Shown: positions 34,933-44,282, counted from the first letter of the stretch. The stretch is 64,000 nucleotides of DNA from Adlercreutzia hattorii (GCF_011405655.1 NZ_AP022829.1:605001-669000); one strand, 5' to 3'. Notes: generated from the letters alone by a model not told the origin. Made by a program: numbers and translations.

Positions 34933-35565
34933 TTAGGCGTTTTCCACTTCCTTCGGATTCGCGATGGCGCCGGTGGTGTCACCGCAGTCTTTGGCGGCCG
35001 GGCAGGCCAGAATGGCCGCAGAGGGCTTCGTCGCATCCGGAGGAGCCATGGGGGCAATGCCGTCCACGGTGCCGGGGTGCGCCGCTCGCAGCTTTTCGAT
35101 GTCCCCGAACTCGAGGGCCCGAAGCGGACAGGCGTCCACGCAGATCGGCATCTTGCCCTCGGCCACGCGGGAGGCGCAGCCGTCGCATTTCGCGGATTTC
35201 ATGGTCTCGGTGTCCACTACGGGCACCTCGTAGGGACAGCTTTTCACGCAAGTGCCGCAGCCAATGCACTTCTCCTCGTCGCGGGACACGAGCCCGGTAT
35301 CGGCATCCTTTTCCAAGGCGCCTTGGGGGCAATTGGCCACGCAGGCCGGCATTGCACAGTGGTTGCAGGCCATGGACACGTGGTAGGCCCAGCTCGTCGG
35401 CTCAAAGGTACCGTCACCGTTGTCTTTCCAATCGCCACCCTCGTAGTCGAACACGCGGCGGAAAGCGTAGTTGGCGGGCAGGTCGTTGTAGTCTTTGCAG
35501 GCCATCTCGCAGGTGCGGCAGCCGGTGCAGCGGGTGCTGTCGAAATAGAATCCGTACTGAGTCAT
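34933..35565 (-). CDS. DmsB-like 4Fe-4S electron-transfer subunit (first copy)
   Basis: 210 residues from ATG 35565, with GGGAGG 8 bases upstream. Cysteine groups: CTGCRTCEMAC, CNHCAMPACVANC, CIGCGTCVKSC, then CDGCASRVAEG and CVDAC. Four 4Fe-4S clusters are expected. It starts 13 bases after the DmsA-like gene. The C terminus (CPAAKDCGDTTGAI) has two additional Cys that the other copy has in part. Confidence 0.92.
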   Translation of the reverse strand: MTQYGFYFDSTRCTGCRTCEMACKDYNDLPANYAFRRVFDYEGGDWKDNGDGTFEPTSWAYHVSMACNHCAMPACVANCPQGALEKDADTGLVSRDEEKCIGCGTCVKSCPYEVPVVDTETMKSAKCDGCASRVAEGKMPICVDACPLRALEFGDIEKLRAAHPGTVDGIAPMAPPDATKPSAAILACPAAKDCGDTTGAIANPKEVENA

Positions 35566-35578
35566 CTTCGTACCTCCC

Positions 35579-38005
35579 TTAGGCCTTCGCAATCTGGACG
35601 ATCATGGAGTGAGTGCCGTTGCCCTTGGCCATCGGCGTTGGTTTGTACTGCGTGAGCGTGTTCACGCAGCCGCCCTCGTCCACCTTGTCGCCATTCATGT
35701 TGGCCTTGTGCCAGGCGCCCTGCGGAATCATTACAGTTCCGGGGATGACGCGGGGCGTCACCTTCGCCTCGATGCGAATCTCGCCAACCGGACTTGTCAC
35801 GGCAATCAGGTCGCCGTCTTCAATTGAGCGGCTCTCGGCATCAGCGGGGTTTACCCACAGCTGCTGACGGGCCACGGCTTCAAGCTCGGGGATGAAGCCG
35901 AACGATGAATGGGTGCGGCTCTTGTGATGGAAACCGCAGCAGTAGAGGGGGAATTCCTCGGTGACGGAACCGTATCCGTGAAATCCTGCTTGGAAGACGG
36001 GGATGGGGTAAATTACCTCGCCCTCTTCAAGATCCCAGGTACGTGACATCTCGTCCAGCGCTTCGGAGAAGATCTCGATTTTTCCGGAGGGGGTGCCCAG
36101 TGGGTTGGCGGAGGGATCGTTGCGGAACGCCTCGAAGGCGATGTAGGGTTCAACGGGTCGCTTGTATACGCCCTGCTCGAGCATTTCCTCCCAGGTCGGC
36201 ATGGAGCCATCTTCTTCGGCCCCCTGCTCATAGAGGAACTTTACCCATTCGTCATGAGTGCGGCCTTCGGTGAACGCATCACGCACGCCGAACTTATCGG
36301 CAATGTCGGCCATGACGTCATAGCTCGAGCGACACTCGCCGGGTGCTTCTTGAGCGGGAGTACCCAGAACTACGCCCGAGTACCATTCGGTGTATCCCTG
36401 GGTCTGCAGGTTCATTTGTTCTGAGCGCATGGCATCGGGCAGCAGAATGTCAGCGTATTTCGCCGAGTCGGTCATGACCGTGTCCCAGACGAGGATGAAC
36501 TCGCATTTCGATTCGTCGACGAGAATCTCATGGGTCATGTTGATATCGCCATGCTGGTTGGTCAGACAGTTGCCGGCGTAGTTCCAGATGAACTTGATAT
36601 CGGTACCAAGTTCATCGCCTCCGACAAGACCGGAATTTGTGGCGGTCATGGTATGGCCGTGATCCACGGCGTTAACCCACTGATAAGCGGGAATGGAAAG
36701 CGTGACGGGGTTTTCGCCTGCTGGCAAGCCGGGAACGAGACTTGTGAGCGCCATGGATTCACGCTCCCCGTTGTTGGTGCCCGGAAGTCCCCACTTGCCT
36801 AGGAGGAGCGGCAGCATGTAAATAGAGCGGCAGGCGTCCTCGCCATTTGTGTGGCGCTGGGGGCCCCATCCCTGGGTGATGAAGGGTGCCTTAGCAGCAG
36901 CGATGGTGTTGGCTAGTTCGCGGATGCTGGAGGCAGGAATCTGAGTGATGGGGGCGGCCCACTCGGGCGTCTTCTCCACCATGTCCCAGCCAGTGCCCAT
37001 AATGTAATCCTTGTAGGATTTGTTCTGACCTTTGGCGGATTCGGGCATGGTGTCCTCGTCGTAGCCGAGGCAGTAAGTATCGAGGGATTCTTTGTCCACT
37101 TTGCCTTCGACGATCCATTCATGAGCGATGGCCGCGCAGAGGGCCGCGTCGGTACCAGGGCGAATGGGAAGCCATTCGTCAGGGTGGCCGGAGACCGTCT
37201 CGTTCATGCGCGGGTCGATAGAGATAATTTTGCCGCCGCGGTTCTGAATGGCTTCGCGAAGGCGGGCGAAATCCCATGAGGCATTGGCACCGCCCATGCG
37301 AGTTTCGGCGGGGCTGTTGCCGAACATGACGATGAGATCAGAATGCTCGGTTGCCTCAGTCAGAGAAGAGCCGTCGAGCGACGTACCGTACATGTAGGGC
37401 GCGACGGCCTCGATCATGTGGGCCGAATAGTCATAGGAACGGTTTAGGTAGCCGCCGAGCAGGTTGAGCAATCGGGCGGTGGGGTTGCCTGTTTTCGAGT
37501 ACATGCCTGTGGCATAGTTGACGTAGATGGCCTCATTGCCATAGGTGTCGATGACGCGTTTCAGCTCGCTGGCGATGGTGTCGATAGCCTCGTCCCAGGT
37601 AATCTGCTCGAACTTTCCTTCGCCGCGTTTGCCCACACGCTTCATGGGGTACAGCAGACGGTCGGGGCTGTTGAGCCAGCGTCGCATGGAGCGGCCGCGT
37701 AGACAGGCGCGGGCCTGCAAGTCGGTATCTCCTGTGTTATCGGTCTCCATGTAGAGCACTTTGCCATCGCGGGAGTGCCACTGGAAGACGCAGTTGCCGC
37801 CGCAGTTGACGTTGCACTGACTCCAGTGGATCTCGTCGGGCGCAGTCTCCTCTCCGGTGGCGGCCATGGGCTCCTCCCCGGCTCCGGTGCCAGATTGGGG
37901 TGCGCATCCGAAGAGTGCGGTACCCGCGGCTCCGGTGGCAGCCAGGCCCGCGAGCGAGCCTTTGACGAAGGTGCGGCGCGACAGGGTGGATTGGGTTTCA
38001 GTCAT
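35579..38005 (-). CDS. Tat-exported molybdopterin oxidoreductase, DmsA family
   Basis: 808 residues. The twin-arginine signal SRRTFVKG (Arg10, Arg11) is followed by a hydrophobic segment and LFGC at 31-34, a poor lipobox. Cys64, Cys68, Cys72 and Cys101 (C-x3-C-x3-C-x28-C) form the FS0 cluster site. Molybdopterin-binding blocks follow (SDLIVMFGNSPAETRMGG, ISIDPRMNETVSGHPDEW, WGPQRHTNGED), and a C-terminal dinucleotide domain near 690-800. Such enzymes reduce S- or N-oxides or, in Eggerthellaceae, varied drug- and diet-derived compounds; the substrate here is unknown. It is the first gene of the five-gene operon and is divergent from a LuxR membrane regulator. Confidence 0.93.
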   Translation of the reverse strand: MTETQSTLSRRTFVKGSLAGLAATGAAGTALFGCAPQSGTGAGEEPMAATGEETAPDEIHWSQCNVNCGGNCVFQWHSRDGKVLYMETDNTGDTDLQARACLRGRSMRRWLNSPDRLLYPMKRVGKRGEGKFEQITWDEAIDTIASELKRVIDTYGNEAIYVNYATGMYSKTGNPTARLLNLLGGYLNRSYDYSAHMIEAVAPYMYGTSLDGSSLTEATEHSDLIVMFGNSPAETRMGGANASWDFARLREAIQNRGGKIISIDPRMNETVSGHPDEWLPIRPGTDAALCAAIAHEWIVEGKVDKESLDTYCLGYDEDTMPESAKGQNKSYKDYIMGTGWDMVEKTPEWAAPITQIPASSIRELANTIAAAKAPFITQGWGPQRHTNGEDACRSIYMLPLLLGKWGLPGTNNGERESMALTSLVPGLPAGENPVTLSIPAYQWVNAVDHGHTMTATNSGLVGGDELGTDIKFIWNYAGNCLTNQHGDINMTHEILVDESKCEFILVWDTVMTDSAKYADILLPDAMRSEQMNLQTQGYTEWYSGVVLGTPAQEAPGECRSSYDVMADIADKFGVRDAFTEGRTHDEWVKFLYEQGAEEDGSMPTWEEMLEQGVYKRPVEPYIAFEAFRNDPSANPLGTPSGKIEIFSEALDEMSRTWDLEEGEVIYPIPVFQAGFHGYGSVTEEFPLYCCGFHHKSRTHSSFGFIPELEAVARQQLWVNPADAESRSIEDGDLIAVTSPVGEIRIEAKVTPRVIPGTVMIPQGAWHKANMNGDKVDEGGCVNTLTQYKPTPMAKGNGTHSMIVQIAKA

Positions 38006-38070
38006 AGTCCCTCCTCTAGTTGAATTGCCTTCTCGCCGCTTTCAAAAGTACCGGAAAAGGGGAAGTGCCG

Positions 38071-38091
38071 AATCACACGACAAGTGTGATT
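38071..38091. promoter_or_regulatory. Palindrome between the DmsA operon and its LuxR regulator
   Basis: AATCACAC and GTGTGATT (8-bp perfect arms) with a 5-base centre, 66 bases upstream of dmsA and 119 bases before the regulator start. It lies where an operator for the divergent genes would be expected; binding by the adjacent LuxR protein is inferred. Confidence 0.55.
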
Positions 38092-38210
38092 TAAGGACAA
38101 AACCCCAGTTCGCGCGTTTTCGGGTGATACCGAAGTGCGGTCATTTGCCTAACAGGCGCGTCCTCCTATGCTACCATGCGTGCCACCGAGATAAGAGAGG
38201 AGGTCAAGCT

Positions 38211-39887
38211 ATGGCGACCGAGAGTGCCAGCGCAATCGGCCATGCGTCAAGTTGGGGCTATGCTTGTTTCCTCACGGTGAATGCCACCTCGGTATGGGGC
38301 GGCATCTTCCCGTTTCTTCCCCTTGAGTTTCAGACGGTGGAAGTGACTCTCACGTTCTTTTTGACTCAGGCTGTGGCTTTTGGCGGCGCCTTCCTGGCGA
38401 GTATGCTGGGATCGTATTTCTTTCCCTACGGTGCTCGGCGCATGCTCGTCTCGCTTTCCGCTGTCCTGCTATTCCTTGGGTCGGCCTGTCTGATTACGGC
38501 CATGTACGTGGCATCGGCTGCCATTGCATTTGTGGGAGCTGGCGGGGTGCTTCTCGGAATCGGGTGCGCCGGCATGTTCATGCTCTGGCAGCGGTATTTT
38601 GCTTCCCTCGATGCGAGAACCGGCAATTTCCGCCTTATTGTGGGCACGGCTATCGCTCCCTTCATCTACCTTGCCCTGTATTTAGTGCCCATTGCGCTAA
38701 CGGCTTTTCTCGTCCCCCTGATCTTCGTGCCTCTGTGCGGTCTGTGCGTGGCACTTTCGGTGCGCGAGATGAACTTCGAGCAGCCCATGTTCGAGGACGT
38801 CCCGCGTCAGCACCCGCGCGTCTACCGTCAAGTGGTGGCCGACTATTGGCGCAGTGCTTTATGCGTGGGGTCGCTTGCTCTGGTAGCCGGCGTCATTCGC
38901 GGAATCGCTCTGCTACATGAGGAAATTAGCTCGCTTGTCAACAGCGCGTCCATGCTTGGTTCGTTTATTGCGGCTGCGGTGCTTTTAGTCCTGTGGCACC
39001 GCATGAGCTTTCGCTTCGGCCTCATCTCTGTGTTCCGCGTGGTATATCCGCTGCTCACGCTGGGATTTCTTCTCATGCCGTTTTGTGGCTTGGTGTATCT
39101 GAACGCCTTCGCGGCGGTCGCCTACATGGTCTTTTCCCTTGTGCAGATGCTCATGATGATGCAGTGCGCCCAGGTCTCCCGCGATCGTGGTATCAATCCT
39201 GTGTTCATCTACGGGTTCTTTGGGGCTATCGTCTATATTTTGCAAAGCGTCGGCTTCCTTTTTGGCTGGGCGAGCGAATTGACGGTGCCCGCGGGCTCCC
39301 AGTGGTTGTATTTCGTGGCGCTTATCTCTAGCTGCGGACTGGGGATCACGCTCCTGGTCTCTACGGGAACCCTTTTCAGGCCGATGGTGTCGAAAGGCAC
39401 CGTAACCGCCGACCCCATCGAGTTCTATTCTCTTGCCGCCATGCCCGCCGTGTCAGTGGGGAGAGGAAGCGGCTCGGTCTTTGGCGAGGATGCTCGAAAG
39501 GCGAACTGCGGCTTAGGAGCGGAACTGGGCAGAGCGTCAGCGGAGTCTTTGGAGGATGGCGATTCCCTCGTAAGATCTACTGCCGACGATAAACCGGCCA
39601 CGCCAGCCAAACGTCGTCGACGTCGGCCTTCGGCTTCGGAGGACGCCGGTGCCATTCGCGACCGGCTTTCCAAGCAGTGCCTGGTACTGCAGGAACGCCA
39701 CGGTCTTTCCATGCGCGAGACAGAGGTGATGGAGCTCATCGCCCGCGGCAACTCCATGGCGGCCATCGCCGAGCGGCTTGTTATCAGCGAGAATACTGTG
39801 CGTACTCACGCTAAGCATATTTACACCAAATTGGACATTCATCGCCGCCAAGAGCTTCTCGATATGCTGCGCGAATTGGGGGATTAG
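38211..39887 (+). CDS. LuxR-type regulator with twelve-helix membrane domain
   Basis: 558 residues. About 12 hydrophobic segments (10-400) resemble an MFS fold. An Arg/Ser/Asp-rich linker (400-490) includes TPAKRRRRRP. A LuxR helix-turn-helix ends the protein (LSMRETEVMELIARGNSMAA, then ERLVISENTVRTHAKHIYTK). ATG 38211 has GAGAGGAGG about 9 bases upstream; the frame is open further back but that overlaps the dmsA start region. Position opposite the molybdoenzyme operon indicates that it controls that operon, probably in response to the substrate. GC and codon use are a little lower than in the replication genes. Confidence 0.9.
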   Translation: MATESASAIGHASSWGYACFLTVNATSVWGGIFPFLPLEFQTVEVTLTFFLTQAVAFGGAFLASMLGSYFFPYGARRMLVSLSAVLLFLGSACLITAMYVASAAIAFVGAGGVLLGIGCAGMFMLWQRYFASLDARTGNFRLIVGTAIAPFIYLALYLVPIALTAFLVPLIFVPLCGLCVALSVREMNFEQPMFEDVPRQHPRVYRQVVADYWRSALCVGSLALVAGVIRGIALLHEEISSLVNSASMLGSFIAAAVLLVLWHRMSFRFGLISVFRVVYPLLTLGFLLMPFCGLVYLNAFAAVAYMVFSLVQMLMMMQCAQVSRDRGINPVFIYGFFGAIVYILQSVGFLFGWASELTVPAGSQWLYFVALISSCGLGITLLVSTGTLFRPMVSKGTVTADPIEFYSLAAMPAVSVGRGSGSVFGEDARKANCGLGAELGRASAESLEDGDSLVRSTADDKPATPAKRRRRRPSASEDAGAIRDRLSKQCLVLQERHGLSMRETEVMELIARGNSMAAIAERLVISENTVRTHAKHIYTKLDIHRRQELLDMLRELGD

Positions 39888-39913
39888 CCATCTTTGCAGT
39901 ATTGCAAAGATGG
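39888..39913 (+). terminator. Hairpin after the LuxR regulator gene
   Basis: Perfect 11-bp stem CCATCTTTGCA with TGCAAAGATGG, loop of 4, directly after the stop codon. No T-run follows. Confidence 0.5.
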
Positions 39914-40026
39914 CAGGAGCCTCCTCGCCGCTTACCGAGTGGCCTCTTTTCTTTTTCCGCCAAACCCATAGCATTAGAACATTCACTTTTTTCATGGACG
40001 AGATGCAAGAGCGAGGTTGATGCGGT

Positions 40027-41997
40027 ATGGCATTGGGCGTGGGGCGCAAGGAACTGGTCATGGTGGGCGTGCTCTTAACGGGCACGCTTCTGGCGGTGCT
40101 GAACCTGACGATGCTGTCGCCGGCGCTGCCGGCTATTATGGCTGATCTGGGGGTGGACGCCACCACGGCCCAGTGGCTCACTTCGGTGTACGCGCTTGTG
40201 GAGGCCGTGGTCATTCCGCTGTCGGCCTACCTGGTGGGGCGCTTCACCACCCGCCAGCTGTTCATTGCCTCGCTGTCGGTGTTCACGGCGGGTAGCCTGG
40301 CGGCGGCCCTGGCCCCCAACTTCTGGGTGCTTTTGCTCGGCCGCGTCATGCAGGCGGCCTGCACCGGCGCGGTCATGCCTATGGTGTTCACGGTCATCCT
40401 GCTGGTGTTCCCCCGCGAGAAGCGCGGCACGGCCATGGGCATCATCGGGCTCATCATCGGCTTCGCGCCGGCCGTGGGCCCCTCGCTTTCCGGCGTGCTC
40501 GTGGACAACGTGGGCTGGCGGGCGCTGTTCGCCATCGTGACCGCCCTCGGCGTGGTCGTGGTGGCGCTCGCGGCCTTCTCGCTGCGCAACTACGGCAAGT
40601 TCGCCCGCACCACCTTCGACGTGCCCTCGGTGGTGCTCTCCACGGTGGGCCTCGTGGCGCTGCTCTACGGGCTTTCCACCTTCGCCTCTACTGATAACAT
40701 GGCCCTCACCCTGGGGCTCATCGCGGCGGGTATTGGGCTTGTGGCGCTGTACGTGCGGCGGCAGCTGCGCCTTGAGCACCCCATGCTGAACGTGCGCATT
40801 TTGAAGGCGCGGCCCTACGCCACGGCCGCCATCGTCATCATCATCGTGCAGGCGGCGCTTCTGGGCTGCGAGGTCATCACGCCCCTCTACATCCAGGGCA
40901 CCCTCGGCTTCACGGCCACCATGTCCGGCGTGGCCATGCTGCCTGGCGCGGTCATCGGCGCCTTTACGGGCCTTTTGAGCGGGCGCTTGTTCGACCGCTT
41001 CGGGCTGCGGAAGGTGGCGGTGCCCGGCATTATCGTGGCCGTCTTGGGCGCGGCGGGGCTCGCGCGGCTCGGCATCGACGCGGGCTTCATCACCGTGGTG
41101 CTCACCTATACCACGCTCGTCATCGGCCTGCAGTTCACCATGACGCCGCTGAACACCTGGGGCGTGAACTCGCTCGATAACGCCGTCATCCAGCATGCCG
41201 AGGGGCTTTCGAGCACCATGAACCAGGTGGCGGGCTCCTTCGGCACGGCGGTGCTCGTATCGGTAGCGGCCCTCGCGCCCGCAGTGGCCCCCGATCTGCC
41301 GGCCTTCGAGCAGGCTTACCTGGGCGAGCACATGGCCTACACCACCACCTTCGCGCTCATGGGCGTGGCGGCCCTCGTCATCATCGTGTTCGCCCGCGAC
41401 AAGCGGCGCGCCCCCGGCGCGGCGGCCGCCACGGCCGTCGAGCGCGGCGGGGAGCCGGCGGATATCGCCGCTGGCATCTCGGGCGTGGTGGTGGACGGCA
41501 CCCAGGGCGAGACGTGGGATGCGAGCCGCACCTACGTGGCGGCCGACGTCATGAACCGCGAGCCGGTGTGCGCCGCTGATACGGCCACCATGGAGGAGGT
41601 CATCCGTCTCATGGACGCCAACCAGACGAGCGGGCTGCCCGTCGTGGACGGGGAGGGGACGCTCGTGGGCTTCGTGTCCGACGGCGATGTGGCCAGCTAC
41701 CTGGGCAAGACCGAGATCTCCTTCGTGGACTCCACGCTGAACCTCTACCGCTATATCGACGACGAGGACGCCCTCACGCGCCTGAGGGAGCTTATGGCCT
41801 TGAACGTCATGGCCGTGGCCACCCATCGGGTGATCTCCGTGGACGCGACGACGCCCATCGACGAGGTGTGCGCTCTGTTCGCCGCCAAGCGCATCAAGAA
41901 GGTGCCGGTGGTGGAGAACGGCAAGCTCGTCGGCGCCCTGTCCCGCCGCAACATCATGCGCTCGCTCGTGGAGGCTATCGACATCCTGGAGAAGTAG
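40027..41997 (+). CDS. MFS transporter (DHA2 type) fused to two CBS domains
   Basis: 656 residues. Residues 1-460 are a 12-14 helix transporter of the DHA2 drug efflux type: TMLSPALPAIMADLGV in helix 1, WLTSVYALVEAVVIPLSAYL, and GRVMQAACTGAVMPM. A linker of about 45 residues follows. Then come two CBS domains, about 505-565 (VMNREPVCAADTATMEEVIR, SGLPVVDGEGTLVGFVSD) and about 596-652 (VISVDATTPIDEVCALF, KKVPVVENGKLVGALSRRNI). CBS pairs bind adenine nucleotides, so transport is probably gated by energy charge or cyclic nucleotides. ATG 40027 follows GAGGTTGATGCGGT. Alone on its strand. Confidence 0.9.
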   Translation: MALGVGRKELVMVGVLLTGTLLAVLNLTMLSPALPAIMADLGVDATTAQWLTSVYALVEAVVIPLSAYLVGRFTTRQLFIASLSVFTAGSLAAALAPNFWVLLLGRVMQAACTGAVMPMVFTVILLVFPREKRGTAMGIIGLIIGFAPAVGPSLSGVLVDNVGWRALFAIVTALGVVVVALAAFSLRNYGKFARTTFDVPSVVLSTVGLVALLYGLSTFASTDNMALTLGLIAAGIGLVALYVRRQLRLEHPMLNVRILKARPYATAAIVIIIVQAALLGCEVITPLYIQGTLGFTATMSGVAMLPGAVIGAFTGLLSGRLFDRFGLRKVAVPGIIVAVLGAAGLARLGIDAGFITVVLTYTTLVIGLQFTMTPLNTWGVNSLDNAVIQHAEGLSSTMNQVAGSFGTAVLVSVAALAPAVAPDLPAFEQAYLGEHMAYTTTFALMGVAALVIIVFARDKRRAPGAAAATAVERGGEPADIAAGISGVVVDGTQGETWDASRTYVAADVMNREPVCAADTATMEEVIRLMDANQTSGLPVVDGEGTLVGFVSDGDVASYLGKTEISFVDSTLNLYRYIDDEDALTRLRELMALNVMAVATHRVISVDATTPIDEVCALFAAKRIKKVPVVENGKLVGALSRRNIMRSLVEAIDILEK

Positions 41998-42126
41998 GGG
42001 CTGTGTCGCTCGCTTCGTTGGGAGCGCAGGGCCTGCCCCATGAGGCGTTGCGTGCTCTGCTGGAGAAGTTGGGCTCGGCCCACGACGCGATGCGTGCTCT
42101 TTTACCCCCTGCGCTGAACTTCGTAT

Positions 42127-42161
42127 GAAAGCCTGGATGTAGCAACGGCATACAGGCTTTC
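42127..42161 (+). terminator. Hairpin after the MFS-CBS gene
   Basis: Perfect 9-bp stem GAAAGCCTG with CAGGCTTTC, loop of 17. It lacks a T-run and is weak as a terminator. Confidence 0.4.
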
Positions 42162-42187
42162 TGCTAACTTGCGCAGTGTCTCGTTTC

Positions 42188-42400
42188 TCATATGGCTTGA
42201 AAATCACGAAACATCGGAAAAGACGGCGAAAATGAATGTTCGGGGCGCTCAAATGGCTTGAAAATCGCGAAACATCGGCGTTTTCGAACTCCAAGAGGCT
42301 CGATTGCTGATTATTGCTGGAGTTTTCCCAGGTGGCGTATTACAACGAAGACGCAATTTCGCAGTCAACGCCGATCTTTCGTGATTTCCAAGCCATTTGA
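42188..42400. repeat. Direct and inverted repeat cluster C
   Basis: The 449-base gap after the MFS-CBS gene has no clear gene. A 30-base unit at 42188-42217 and a 34-base unit at 42249-42282 share ATGGCTTGAAAATC and CGAAACATCGG. An inverted 34-base copy at 42367-42400 matches the second unit with few changes, so a stem of over 30 bp could form across a loop of 84 bases. The composition is clearly lower in GC than the flanking genes. Confidence 0.8.
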
Positions 42401-42446
42401 AGACTAAGAAGTCCTTTTCTGTAGCGACCTCGACAACGTCGTTCGC

Positions 42447-43004
42447 TTGAGCGACCCTTTCAAGTTCTGTTCTTATCGTATTATCTTCTGCTGCGAGCAA
42501 AGCGTCGAAGAGTGTAGAGCTCCGCTTCTTTGCGATAAAATCCTTGAGGTTTGGGTGCCGTTCAATCCGTTCAGCGTATTTCCTCTTCCTGGCCACGAGC
42601 GGAAAGTAGCGATATTGGACATGATGTTGTCGGGGTTGAAAATATTGGAGAGCGTCGGATACCCCGTGCGATTTGTTCAAGAGGGATGCCGCAGGTTCGC
42701 GGAGGCGGGACTGCCTGATGACGTGGTTTGGCTACAAAAAATATCGCGGAAGAGAAAACGCGCTCAGGTGAAGGTGCATTATACGACCGATGACCTGGTC
42801 GTTAATTTGTCGGCATTTAGCAAGGACGGAACGCTTTTGAAGAGCGAGGATGTTGCAACTGGCTTGCCACGTGCCTCCTGAGGGCTTCCGTACGAATACG
42901 TGGGATCCCTAAAATGGAAAGGCGAGTCGGCGGTAGTTCTGAGCGCAAGATCGGGCTTCTCGTACGAGATGGCTCTGGATGAGGCCGAGATCGAGGTTCG
43001 CTAG
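42447..43004 (+). pseudogene. Degenerate reading frame interrupted by an in-frame TGA
   Basis: A frame from ATG 42447 stops at TGA 42879-42881, but the same frame continues with protein-like sequence (GLPYEYVGSLKWKGESAVVL) to a TAG at 43002-43004. The joined product would be 184 residues. No family was recognised. Codon use is poor and GC is low compared with neighbours, and the repeat cluster lies next to it, which suggests decay of transferred DNA. Reading TGA as selenocysteine is not supported by any visible SECIS-like hairpin. The minus strand also holds an open frame of similar length over the first half, so even the coding strand is uncertain. Confidence 0.35.
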
Positions 43005-43085
43005 TTGAAAAGATTTTTGTGGCTCGCAACCATCAGGTCATTGGCGTTCGAACGGCGTGGCGTTCTCCGGTGGAGTTGCAGCCAG

Positions 43086-44282
43086 CTACGCCAGCCTTTC
43101 GAGGGGAATAACCCCTGCGAGCAAATCGTTCGCAGCGTCGGAAATCTCGCGAGTGATGGCGAGAGCGGCGGTTCTGCTTATTCCGGCGCCCGCGGCTACG
43201 GCGAGGAGGTCTTCGAGGTCGATGTCTCGCCCTTTGCCGTTGACGGTGGTCGAATGCTCGCCGTTGATACCGCTGTTGTGCGTGAGATCATAACCGGGGG
43301 AGAGACGCCATGCGCCTCCATCGCAAAGATAGGTGAAATTCTTCGCGTGGTCGTCTCGGTTACCGATGATGACATTGAAGGTCATGAGGCGGTAGAGTCG
43401 TGCGATTTCCTCGAGATCGGTTGTAAGGCGCATGGTGAGCTTCATCAGGATTCCGTAATCCAAATTGGGAATGCGATGCGATGTTTCGAGGAGCGCGCCC
43501 GCCGAGGCCATGTGAACGCGAGAGGGAACGCCATCTGCCCTGCCTTTTGAACGATCGAAACGTTTGATGGCGAAGAAGCCGTCACGTTTAGACGATGGCA
43601 AAAGTCGCACCTCCGGCATCGCGATGCCGCACGCTGAGGCGGCTTGGGCGATGGCGAATTCTTGGGTGGCGATGTCGGCCGGATCATGCGAGGAAGGGAA
43701 CTTGACGATCCACGGCTCTTCATCGATGTCGGTGAATATCTTCGGTCGCGCCCCTCCCGATGAGCCGCCTAAAGCGTAGAGGGTGTCCAGATCGTCGGAG
43801 AAATCAGTTCGGAGCATTTCCGCGCATTCGTCAGCCAGCTCGTCGAGCGTTCGCTCCGCTGCTTGGGGCATAAGAGTGAGCTCCGGTTCGTACTCAAGCG
43901 CCCCCATGCCGGAAGATCCGACGATGGCGAGGCGTGTGAGGGGAGTGACGACAAAGGTGTCTACGCCGTGTTCGCGAAACATACGATCTACTAGCAGGCG
44001 CCCCCAGCCGTCCGGAAGGCTGTCGTCGAAAACGCCGAAAAGCCCTTCGAGGGGGCGCGGCGCGGCAACGAAAAGGCGCTTTTCGAGAGGGAGACTTAAT
44101 GGGCTGATGGAGAAGCCATGGGCTAGCCATTCATCGTGGTATTCGAAGGCCACGGGCCCATCCGGCGTTTGGGCGAGTGTGCCGACGGGGCTGCCGGCGA
44201 GGAATACTCCCAGAGTTTGCACGTCGAAAGTGGGAGCCACGGAGTGCCGAGGCTTATCGCTTGCGGGCGTCACGCTGGGCAT
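43086..44282 (-). CDS. hipA: HipA-type serine/threonine kinase toxin
   Basis: 398 residues. The N-terminal subdomain (GVFLAGSPVGTL, FGVFDDSLPDGWGRLL) and the kinase core are both present. The Gly-rich loop is LGGSSGGARPK (171-181), the catalytic loop FNVIIGNRDDHAKNF (302-316) and the metal-binding Asp332 is in SPGYDL. Such toxins phosphorylate a glutamyl-tRNA synthetase or related target and arrest growth, while the partner antitoxin neutralises them. Its start at 44282 lies 29 bases inside the antitoxin gene. All kinase residues look intact, so the toxin should be active. Confidence 0.92.
   Translation of the reverse strand: MPSVTPASDKPRHSVAPTFDVQTLGVFLAGSPVGTLAQTPDGPVAFEYHDEWLAHGFSISPLSLPLEKRLFVAAPRPLEGLFGVFDDSLPDGWGRLLVDRMFREHGVDTFVVTPLTRLAIVGSSGMGALEYEPELTLMPQAAERTLDELADECAEMLRTDFSDDLDTLYALGGSSGGARPKIFTDIDEEPWIVKFPSSHDPADIATQEFAIAQAASACGIAMPEVRLLPSSKRDGFFAIKRFDRSKGRADGVPSRVHMASAGALLETSHRIPNLDYGILMKLTMRLTTDLEEIARLYRLMTFNVIIGNRDDHAKNFTYLCDGGAWRLSPGYDLTHNSGINGEHSTTVNGKGRDIDLEDLLAVAAGAGISRTAALAITREISDAANDLLAGVIPLERLA

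Noticed and set aside
42249-42680. Minus-strand open frame of 143 codons in the gap after the MFS-CBS gene
   Set aside because: It runs through the repeat cluster, has no ribosome site and no recognised domain. The plus-strand frame is slightly more protein-like, though neither is strong.
42879-42881. TGA read as selenocysteine
   Set aside because: No SECIS-like hairpin follows, the context is not that of a known selenoprotein, and the region looks decayed.
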